Both the position numbers and the translations under genes were made by a program. This document shows, piece by piece, positions 57,653 to 64,000 of a DNA stretch of 64,000 nucleotides. The stretch comes from a beta proteobacterium KB13 (GTDB taxonomy: Bacteria > Pseudomonadota > Gammaproteobacteria > Burkholderiales > Methylophilaceae). The notes under the pieces were generated by a model, which saw only the letters and a list, made by a program, of their open reading frames with translations, did no database searches and was not told the DNA's origin. The stretch is from positions 1,107,400-1,171,399 of the forward strand of contig DS995299.1 in NCBI GenBank assembly GCA_000156155.1. The letters run 5' to 3'. How positions within the stretch are numbered: the stretch's first letter is position 1; every line of letters begins with the position of its first letter.

Positions 57653-58580
57653 TAGAGAAATTTTCAGCTGGTTTTAATTGATAATTTTTAATAAAATCCT
57701 TACCAGTTAAAATTTGCCCCCCACTGATCTGAATAGAGTTTATCTTGATATAAAAGTCACCTGTAGCAACTAATAAATCTTCTAACAAATTAATGCTTCC
57801 TGGCTGATTTTCAATTGATGAAATATTGGTTAATTCAGCATGAAAAATTTTTACCTCTCTCTGCCTGAAAGAGATTCTTGATACTGGAAACGGGTTTAGG
57901 GCCATGACTTTATTTACAATATTTTCTGCCTTATTTTCTAAATTCAAATAAGCCTCACTTTTGCTTATTTTTTTAGCATAAGTCACTTCTTCCTCAACTT
58001 GTATTGTTGATTCTAAAGGTAAGCCTAATTGAATATTATTTAGATGCTGCATCATTAAATCAGCACCATCGTTTGCAAGAATTTCAAAATAATTTCCAGA
58101 TGTTTTATTGGGATCTCTATCAAAACTTTTTATTAAGAATATATTTCCGGCATCCAGTTTTTCAACGACCTCCATAATGGTTACGCCAATCTGGTTGTCT
58201 CCATGCATTATTGCCCTTTGGATTGGGGCGGCTCCCCTCCACTTTGGAAGAATAGATGCATGAATGTTATAAGCTTTCCTAGGAAATATATCAATAAAAT
58301 AATTAGGCAGGATTATTCCATAGGCTGCGACAATTAATACATCCGGACTTAACTCTTCAATGGACTTTGTAAATCCCTCATCAATCTTTTCGGGTTGGAA
58401 ATATAATAATTGATTATCTTTTGCATATTTTTTGATGGGACTCTCTTTTATTTTCATCCCCCTTCCTGCTGGTCGATCAGGTTGAGTCAATACAGCAATA
58501 ATTTCCATATCTGAATCATTTATTTTTTTTAGGCATGGAAGTGCGAACTCTGGAGTGCCTGCGTATACTATTTTTAACAT
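57645..58580 (-). CDS. fmt: Methionyl-tRNA formyltransferase
   Basis: 311-residue enzyme that formylates initiator Met-tRNA. IVYAGTPEFALPCL opens the formyl-THF-binding domain. The catalytic stretch is NIHASILPKWRGAAPIQRAI with GVTIMEVVEKLDAGNIF. The C-terminal OB-like domain is AEPFSRIS-like, seen as NPFPVSRISFRQREVKI. The start shares one base with the def stop. def-fmt-rsmB is a conserved operon. Confidence 0.97.
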   Translation of the reverse strand: MLKIVYAGTPEFALPCLKKINDSDMEIIAVLTQPDRPAGRGMKIKESPIKKYAKDNQLLYFQPEKIDEGFTKSIEELSPDVLIVAAYGIILPNYFIDIFPRKAYNIHASILPKWRGAAPIQRAIMHGDNQIGVTIMEVVEKLDAGNIFLIKSFDRDPNKTSGNYFEILANDGADLMMQHLNNIQLGLPLESTIQVEEEVTYAKKISKSEAYLNLENKAENIVNKVMALNPFPVSRISFRQREVKIFHAELTNISSIENQPGSINLLEDLLVATGDFYIKINSIQISGGQILTGKDFIKNYQLKPAENFSNV

Positions 58581-59080
58581 TAGCCAGCTCTACTTAATTT
58601 ACTTATTTTTTTCTTTATTCTTTGCTGCTTTAATTGAGATAAATATTCGATAAAGACTTTACCAACGAGATGGTCCATCTCGTGTTGTATACAAACTGAC
58701 AATAAGCCATCAGCTTCCAATGTTTTTATATTTCCTTTCAGATCTTGATAACTAATTGTGATATTTTCATACCGCTTTACTGTCTCAAAAAAACCTGGAA
58801 CTGACAAACAACCTTCATCATATTCTTGCTGCCCATCAAATTTTATTAACTTGGGATTAATTAATACTAATAAATCTTTTTTGTCATCACTAATATCAAT
58901 CACAATAATTCTTCGATGAACATCAACCTGCGTCGCTGCTAAGCCAATCCCTTTTGACTCATACATGGTTTCAGCCATATCTTGGACTAGCTTCTCTGTT
59001 GATTCGTCAAAAACTTCTACAATCTCAGCAATTTTATGAAGCCTTGGATCAGGGTATTTTAAGATTTTTAATAAAGCCAT
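58580..59080 (-). CDS. def: Peptide deformylase
   Basis: 166-residue metalloenzyme that removes the N-formyl group from new proteins. Motif 1 GIGLAATQVD, motif 2 EGCLSVPGFF (metal cysteine), motif 3 QHEMDHLVGKVFIEYLS with the HExxH. Length is typical. It heads the def-fmt-rsmB-DUF4390-ntrY-ntrX run. Upstream, TTCACT (16-base spacer) TATTAA could serve as its promoter on the minus strand. Confidence 0.97.
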   Translation of the reverse strand: MALLKILKYPDPRLHKIAEIVEVFDESTEKLVQDMAETMYESKGIGLAATQVDVHRRIIVIDISDDKKDLLVLINPKLIKFDGQQEYDEGCLSVPGFFETVKRYENITISYQDLKGNIKTLEADGLLSVCIQHEMDHLVGKVFIEYLSQLKQQRIKKKISKLSRAG

Positions 59081-59230
59081 ATTTTTACTTGCATTTTATT
59101 TTTAATACTGTAAATTAAAAGTTAGTGAATAGTTTTATATCTTATAAGTTTTATTTTCAATATTATACTCTTTTAGAGTCCCACTTTTTTTCACTCTTTA
59201 ATTCAAATAAATTTTATTTAGGAGAAAGAT

Positions 59231-59695
59231 ATGTTTGATTTATTAGTCTACGTATTTGAAAATTACCTTTCATCCCAACATAACGTTTCTGACTTATCAA
59301 AGATGACAACTGAATTAGAAGAGGCTGGATTTGAGTATAAAGAAATAGAATTTGCTATAGATTGGTTTGCAACATTAAAAGTTTTGTCAGAAAAAATTAA
59401 TGACAAGAAGATCAATGAATCAGGGCTTAAGTCAAGAATTTACTCCAAAAGAGAGTATGAAAAAATTAATAATGAAGGGATTGGTTTCCTGATCTTCCTT
59501 GAAAAGGCAACCATCTTATCGCCTGCGGAAAGAGAGATTATTATTGATCGAGCAATGGCTGTTGACCAAACGGACGTTAACTTAGATGAATTAAAATGGA
59601 TCGTCATGATGACCTTATGGCATTTTGGTCGAGAGAACGAATACTTGTTTGTTGAAGACGCGCTATTCAATCCAAAAAATGGTGCAGTACACTAG
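59231..59695 (+). CDS. smg: Smg family protein (DUF494)
   Basis: 154-residue acidic protein of unknown function. MFDLLVYVFENYL, LEEAGFEYKEIEFAIDWF and GIGFLIFLEKATILSPAEREIIIDRAM match the Smg family. A clear TTAGGAGAAAG ribosome site precedes the ATG. In many relatives it lies between dprA and topA; here neither is adjacent, and it converges on metF with stops touching. The 150 bases before it hold TATACT at 59164 as a possible -10. Confidence 0.9.
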   Translation: MFDLLVYVFENYLSSQHNVSDLSKMTTELEEAGFEYKEIEFAIDWFATLKVLSEKINDKKINESGLKSRIYSKREYEKINNEGIGFLIFLEKATILSPAEREIIIDRAMAVDQTDVNLDELKWIVMMTLWHFGRENEYLFVEDALFNPKNGAVH

Positions 59696-60526
59696 TTAAT
59701 CAGAAATATTTTTCAATACTTTTGTAACAATCCCGCACTCATTGAGTGTATAGAAATGAAATGACTCTACCCCAAACTGTTGAAGGGTCTCACATAATTC
59801 AGAAATGAAATCGATACCAAATTCACGCAGCGACTCAATATCATCCTCATAAGATTCTAATTTATATTTAAGCCATCTGGGAATCTCAGCCCCACAAGTT
59901 TGAGCAAATCTTGACAGTTGCTTGATGTTATAAATAGGCATAATTCCAGGAACGATAGGAATACTGATATTTAACTGTTCACACTCTTCAATAAACTTAA
60001 AGTACGAGTCCACATTAAAAAAGAATTGAGTAATCGCTGAATTAGCACCCGCATCAACCTTGGTCTTAAAGTTTTTGAGATCATCAATAGAGTTTACTGA
60101 TTCGGGATGAAATTCAGGATAGGCTGCAACGTCCAAATGAAAATAGTCACCTGTATTGGCTCTAATAAATTCAACCAAATCACTAGCGTAATGGAAGTCA
60201 CCATACCCGGCAATGCCCGATGGGTTATCTCCTCTCAAGGTCACTAAACGATTGATACCTTTATTTTTATAACTTGTAATGAGGTCTAACACTTCATCTT
60301 TCGTTGAAGTGATGCATGAGATATGGGGCACTGCATTGTAACCATCATCTTTAATGGATTGAACAATCCCAATTGTCTTATCTTTAGTGGAGCCGCCCGC
60401 ACCAAAAGTCACAGAAAAAAACTCAGGATTAAATTCTGACAGGTTCTTTAATGTTCTCTTTAATTTTTCCTCCCCCTCTTGCGTTCGAGGAGGAAAAAAT
60501 TCAAAACTAAATGAGCTTGATTTCAT
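59696..60526 (-). CDS. metF: Methylenetetrahydrofolate reductase
   Basis: 276-residue flavoenzyme that makes 5-methyl-THF for methionine synthesis. FSFEFFPPRTQEGEEKL at the N-terminus, SVTFGAGGSTKDKT, VTLRGDNPSG, ITQFFFNVDSYF and VPGIMPIYN are family signatures. It abuts ahcY with no gap, so both are likely under control of the SAH riboswitch upstream of ahcY. The three neighbours metK, ahcY and metF form the SAM cycle. Confidence 0.97.
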   Translation of the reverse strand: MKSSSFSFEFFPPRTQEGEEKLKRTLKNLSEFNPEFFSVTFGAGGSTKDKTIGIVQSIKDDGYNAVPHISCITSTKDEVLDLITSYKNKGINRLVTLRGDNPSGIAGYGDFHYASDLVEFIRANTGDYFHLDVAAYPEFHPESVNSIDDLKNFKTKVDAGANSAITQFFFNVDSYFKFIEECEQLNISIPIVPGIMPIYNIKQLSRFAQTCGAEIPRWLKYKLESYEDDIESLREFGIDFISELCETLQQFGVESFHFYTLNECGIVTKVLKNISD

Positions 60527-61945
60527 TTAGTACCTGTAATGGTCTGGTTTGAAAGGCCCGTCAACATTGACTCCAATATATTTAGCCTGCTCCTCAGTTA
60601 ACTTGCTCAGCTGAACATTTAGAGTTTTTAATTGCAACACAGCAACTTTCTCGTCTAGATGCTTAGGTAATGTATAAACATTAACTGGGTAATCTTGAGT
60701 ATTTTTAAATAATTCAATTTGCGCAATTGTTTGATTGGCGAATGAAGAACTCATCACATAACTAGGATGTCCGGTTGCACAACCCAAGTTAACCAATCTT
60801 CCCTTGGCTAATAAGATTATTTTTTTGCCATCGGGGAAAATGACATGGTCCACTTGAGGCTTAATTTCTTCCCAAGTATACTGTTCCAAACTAGCAACAT
60901 CAATCTCATTATCAAAGTGACCAATATTGCAAACAATCGCCTCATCTTTCATGCGTGACATATGGTCATGATTGATCACATTGTAGTTTCCAGTCGCGGT
61001 CACAAAAATATCAGCATGCTCAGCTGCATAGTCCATTGTCACGACTCTATAACCTTCCATTGCTGCCTGCAATGCACAAATTGGGTCAACTTCAGTTACC
61101 CAGACCTGAGCCGATAAAGCTCTTAGTGCTTGTGCAGAACCTTTACCAACATCGCCATAACCTGCAACAACCGCAATTTTACCAGCAATCATGACGTCGG
61201 TTGCCCTTTTAATAGCATCCACCAAAGATTCACGACAGCCATATAAATTATCAAATTTAGATTTAGTCACAGCGTCATTCACATTGATTGCTGGAAAAGC
61301 AAGTTCTCCATCATTATGCATTTGATAAAGTCTATGAACGCCCGTAGTCGTTTCTTCAGTAACTCCCTTAATATGCTTAATTCTGTCACTGTACCAAGTT
61401 GGATGTTCAGCAAGCTTATTTTTGATTGCTTTAAAAAGCGCTGTTTCTTCTTCACTATGCGGATTATCTAAAACAGATTGATCTTGTTCTGCCTTCACTC
61501 CTAAATGCAGTAATAAAGTAGCATCTCCACCATCATCCAGGATCATGTTTGAGTATTCACCATTAGACCATTCAAAAATTCGATGCGTGAAGTCCCAATA
61601 CTCATCTAGACTTTCCCCTTTAAATGCAAACACAGGGGTACCATTTTTTGCAATGGCTGCAGCAGCATGGTCTTGAGTTGAATAAATATTGCAAGAAGCC
61701 CATCGAACTCTTGCTCCTAGCGCCTCTAATGTTTCAATTAAAACTGCGGTTTGAATCGTCATGTGTAATGAGCCGGTGATTAAAGCGCCCTTTAGAGGCT
61801 GGGATGATTTATATTCTTCACGAATGGCCATAAGACCTGGCATTTCTTTTTCAGCAATTGAAATTTCTTTGCGGCCAAAGTCAGCAAGAGAAATATCTGC
61901 AACAACATGATCCAAATGGATGTTAGATTCTGTCACGTTATTCAT
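60527..61945 (-). CDS. ahcY: Adenosylhomocysteinase
   Basis: 472-residue NAD-bound SAH hydrolase. ATG at 61945 is chosen because AAAGGAT lies 7 bases before it, and an earlier in-frame ATG (61996) falls in riboswitch hairpin sequence. [36 protein letters not shown], and [18 protein letters not shown] (NAD site) are visible; the C-terminal KPDHYRY places the conserved Lys and Tyr. The protein includes the usual insert of the longer proteobacterial form. Removes SAH, the by-product of methylation. Confidence 0.97.
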   Translation of the reverse strand: MNNVTESNIHLDHVVADISLADFGRKEISIAEKEMPGLMAIREEYKSSQPLKGALITGSLHMTIQTAVLIETLEALGARVRWASCNIYSTQDHAAAAIAKNGTPVFAFKGESLDEYWDFTHRIFEWSNGEYSNMILDDGGDATLLLHLGVKAEQDQSVLDNPHSEEETALFKAIKNKLAEHPTWYSDRIKHIKGVTEETTTGVHRLYQMHNDGELAFPAINVNDAVTKSKFDNLYGCRESLVDAIKRATDVMIAGKIAVVAGYGDVGKGSAQALRALSAQVWVTEVDPICALQAAMEGYRVVTMDYAAEHADIFVTATGNYNVINHDHMSRMKDEAIVCNIGHFDNEIDVASLEQYTWEEIKPQVDHVIFPDGKKIILLAKGRLVNLGCATGHPSYVMSSSFANQTIAQIELFKNTQDYPVNVYTLPKHLDEKVAVLQLKTLNVQLSKLTEEQAKYIGVNVDGPFKPDHYRY

Positions 61946-61985
61946 AAATTTATCCTTTAAATTTAAAATTAATAAGTGACCAGCT

Positions 61986-62078
61986 GGCTTCTTCACCTGA
62001 AGCCTTGACTGGCAAGGTTAGGTGAACGCAGTTTAGATTGTCGAGCCTGGGAAAGAATCTCGCAGCGTTCCTCGACGA
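61986..62078 (-). promoter_or_regulatory. S-adenosylhomocysteine (SAH) riboswitch upstream of ahcY
   Basis: On the minus strand, reading toward ahcY, the conserved aptamer elements appear in order: TCGAGGAACGCTGCGAG, then CCCAGGCTCGA, then AACTGCGTTCACC. P1 pairs 62071-62075 with 62041-62045; the pseudoknot-type stem pairs GAACGC (62065-62070) with GCGTTC (62024-62029). Downstream, AGGTGAA (61992-61998) can pair with TTCACCT in the aptamer's 3' strand (62020-62026), or lie in the loop of a GGCTTC/GAAGCC hairpin (61986-62004). SAH riboswitches turn expression on when SAH binds. The ahcY ribosome site is about 35 bases further on. Confidence 0.9.
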
Positions 62079-62120
62079 TAGAAATTATACTTGAAATTAT
62101 TTAAAAAGTTAAGTTGTTGT

Positions 62121-63263
62121 TTATGTTAATTTTTTGTCCGTTTTTTCCCAAGAAAAGGTATCTTCATCACGGCCAAAATGACCATAAGCCGCAGTTTTTC
62201 TATAAATAGGTCTCAACAGGTCTAACATCTGAACAATCCCTTTAGGTCTTAAATCAAAATTTTCTCTTATGATTGCAACCATCTCCTCATTAGAAACTTT
62301 TCCTGTTCCAAAGGTATCAACCATAATGGAGGTGGGTTGTGCGACCCCAATTGCATAAGATAGCTGCACTAAACATCTGGATGCGAGACCATTAGCAACA
62401 ATATTTTTCGCAACGTATCGTGCAGCATATGCAGCAGATCGGTCAACTTTTGACGGATCTTTGCCTGAGAAGGCCCCGCCACCGTGGGGAGCTGCTCCCC
62501 CGTAGGTATCCACAATAATCTTTCTACCTGTCAGACCGCAATCACCTTGAGGGCCACCAATAACAAATTTTCCTGTTGGGTTGATTAAAAATTTAGTAGC
62601 AGTTGTATCAATATCACCAGGAAGTGTTGGTTTGATAATCTCTTCAATGACTGCTTCGTGAATGTCTTTTTGAGAGATATCAGGATCGTGCTGTGTTGAC
62701 AACACAATTGTATCAATCGCCATGGGAGTATTATTCTGATATTTTAAGGTCACCTGCGATTTTGCATCCGGCCTTAACCACGAAAGCTTTCCAGACTTCC
62801 TCACCTCTGACTGTTTTTTGACTAGCTGATGAGATAACCAAATTGGCAGTGGCATCAAAGATGTCGTTTCATCACAAGCATACCCGAACATTAACCCCTG
62901 ATCTCCAGCTCCTTGATCCAAGGGATCATCATTTGCTTGATCTACCCCTTGGGCAATATCAGGTGACTGTTCATCATAGGCAACCAAGACGGAGCAGCCG
63001 TTATAGTCAATTCCTTTTTCAGGATGATCATATCCAATATCTTTAATGACTTCTCTAGCAACCTTAATATAATCAACGCGCGCTTTGGTAGTTATTTCAC
63101 CAGCTAATAACACTAGTCCTGTATTCGTTAATGTTTCGGCAGCTACTCGTGCCATTGGATCTTGTTCCAAAATAGCATCTAAAATGGCATCTGAAATTTG
63201 ATCGGCAACCTTATCAGGATGACCTTCTGAAACCGATTCGGAGGTAAAAAAATAATCACTCAT
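62121..63263 (-). CDS. metK: S-adenosylmethionine synthetase
   Basis: 380-residue enzyme that makes SAM from methionine and [24 protein letters not shown] at the start, [36 protein letters not shown] and [19 protein letters not shown] are the signature loops. Length is typical. It is divergent from the LpxL-family gene across 71 bases. ahcY follows after about 175 bases that hold the SAH riboswitch, so the two are probably separate units. Confidence 0.97.
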   Translation of the reverse strand: MSDYFFTSESVSEGHPDKVADQISDAILDAILEQDPMARVAAETLTNTGLVLLAGEITTKARVDYIKVAREVIKDIGYDHPEKGIDYNGCSVLVAYDEQSPDIAQGVDQANDDPLDQGAGDQGLMFGYACDETTSLMPLPIWLSHQLVKKQSEVRKSGKLSWLRPDAKSQVTLKYQNNTPMAIDTIVLSTQHDPDISQKDIHEAVIEEIIKPTLPGDIDTTATKFLINPTGKFVIGGPQGDCGLTGRKIIVDTYGGAAPHGGGAFSGKDPSKVDRSAAYAARYVAKNIVANGLASRCLVQLSYAIGVAQPTSIMVDTFGTGKVSNEEMVAIIRENFDLRPKGIVQMLDLLRPIYRKTAAYGHFGRDEDTFSWEKTDKKLT

Positions 63264-63334
63264 ACTTTGTAATCAATCTAAATTTTTAAATATTCGCGCT
63301 AGAATAACAGAATTAACGTTATTATTGAATACTG

Positions 63335-64000
63335 ATGGATATTGTTTTAAAAGTCTTTTTCTCTCTCCCTTTGATTACTATTCATCTTCTCGGCTGCTTT
63401 CTTGGTCTTCTGATGTATTTATTGGATGCTAAATTTCGTGAACGGACTGTAAAGCACATCAACCAAAGTCATATCGTCTCCGGAAAAATTGCCACAAAAA
63501 ATTTGATTATCTCGAATGTAATGCATATCGGGATGGCTCTAATGGAGTCATTTAGCATCTGGTTTGCATCTAACAAACGAATCAAAAGATTGGTGGTGAG
63601 AACAAAAAATTGGGATCTCATTAAAAAATTAAAATCCAAGAATAAAGGTATTATTTTTTTAACGCCCCATATCGGCTCCTTTGAGATCACTGCCCAATAT
63701 TATGGGCTTTTTTCACCTATTAAAGTGATGTATAAGCCAACCGCGAGAAAATGGATTAATCAGCTGATATACCAAGGCAGAAATAAAAATCACGTCACTC
63801 CTGTGAATATTGAATTAGGGGGCATGAAACAGATACTTAAAGCACTTAAAAATGGTGAAGCAGTTGGCATACTTCCTGACCAAGTTCCTCCAGAGGGTCA
63901 TGGCGAGTGGTCTAGTTTTTTTAATCAAAAAGTTTACACCATGACATTGGTACAAAAATTACATACACTTACTAAAGCTCCAATAATTTTTGCAATTGGG
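63335..64000 (+). CDS. LpxL/HtrB-family lipid A acyltransferase, 3' end cut by window edge
   Basis: 222 codons visible from ATG at 63335 to the right edge. A hydrophobic helix at about residues 5-28 anchors it in the inner membrane. The catalytic HX4E motif is in FLTPHIGSFEI, followed by KVMYKPTARKWINQ, and GILPDQVPPEGHGEW, all typical of late lipid A acyltransferases. It probably adds a secondary acyl chain to lipid A or Kdo-lipid A. LpxL versus LpxM cannot be told from this part. It lies next to metK in many betaproteobacteria. Confidence 0.9.
   Translation, partial: MDIVLKVFFSLPLITIHLLGCFLGLLMYLLDAKFRERTVKHINQSHIVSGKIATKNLIISNVMHIGMALMESFSIWFASNKRIKRLVVRTKNWDLIKKLKSKNKGIIFLTPHIGSFEITAQYYGLFSPIKVMYKPTARKWINQLIYQGRNKNHVTPVNIELGGMKQILKALKNGEAVGILPDQVPPEGHGEWSSFFNQKVYTMTLVQKLHTLTKAPIIFAIG

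Noticed and set aside
59165-59178. Hairpin ACTCTTTTAGAGT before smg
   Set aside because: Short stem with a three-base loop overlapping a possible -10 box; no evidence of function.
61946-61996. N-terminal extension of ahcY from an upstream in-frame ATG
   Set aside because: That ATG sits inside the riboswitch hairpin, and the ATG at 61945 has a ribosome site at the right distance.
63264-63334. SAM riboswitch before metK
   Set aside because: Only 71 bases lie between metK and the divergent gene, and none of the conserved SAM aptamer motifs is present.

Overview
The window is a dense, low-GC stretch of a streamlined bacterial chromosome. It has about 64 protein genes, no tRNA or rRNA gene, no mobile element, no CRISPR array, and no gap above about 175 bases. 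Gene content and order point to a betaproteobacterium, most likely a Methylophilaceae relative such as the OM43 / Methylopumilus type. Markers are: the mla cluster beside ibaG-grxD-murA-his; system II cytochrome c maturation (ResB/CcsA) next to cytochrome c4; the block kdsD-lptC-lptA-lptB-rpoN-hpf-rapZ-PTS; ntrX-ntrY-DUF4390-rsmB-fmt-def; and metK / SAH riboswitch / ahcY / metF. The family assignment is inferred from gene order and protein character, not from a search.

Layout: 1-12.8 kb, minus strand: histidine synthesis (hisC partial, hisD, hisG), murA, a Grx4/BolA iron-sulfur pair, a YadGH-type ABC exporter, the five-gene Mla phospholipid transport system, cytochrome c biogenesis and cytochrome c4. 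12.9-25.5 kb, mixed: engB, trmB, a MidA-like methyltransferase, a FolM-type reductase, ttcA, topA, a PBP7-like endopeptidase, an orphan gcvH, holC, pepA, lptF and lptG, and two small membrane proteins. 25.5-34.4 kb: a frameshifted ampD, an RND efflux pair, a dicarboxylate symporter, an RNA methyltransferase, DUF3108 and purM. 34.4-42.2 kb: hda, ahpF and ahpC separated by a terminator, a BepA-like protease, moaC, thiO and a KefB-like antiporter. 42.2-52.6 kb, plus strand: LPS transport and Kdo genes, sigma-54, hpf, rapZ, a permease-less PTS (EIIA, HPr, EI), oligopeptidase A and exonuclease III. 52.6-59.1 kb, minus: NtrX/NtrY, DUF4390, rsmB, fmt, def. 59.2-64 kb: smg, then metF, ahcY with an SAH riboswitch, metK, and a partial LpxL-family acyltransferase.

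Themes: outer-membrane building (murA, mla, lptA/B/C/F/G, kdsD, bepA, an LpxL-family gene) and the S-adenosylmethionine cycle (metK, ahcY, metF), as expected of a small methylotroph-like cell.

No wholly new multi-gene system was found. The most notable signals are regulatory parts that have decayed together. HPr has Asn in place of Ser46 and the usual hprK neighbour is missing. NtrX keeps its receiver and DNA-binding ends, but its AAA+ domain has lost Walker A, Walker B and GAFTGA, although rpoN is present. The SAH riboswitch carries two competing downstream pairings. ampD is broken by one base. All nine convergent gene pairs have their stop codons abutting or overlapping. Several genes carry a -10-like hexamer 6-7 bases before the start codon and no Shine-Dalgarno, which suggests leaderless mRNAs.
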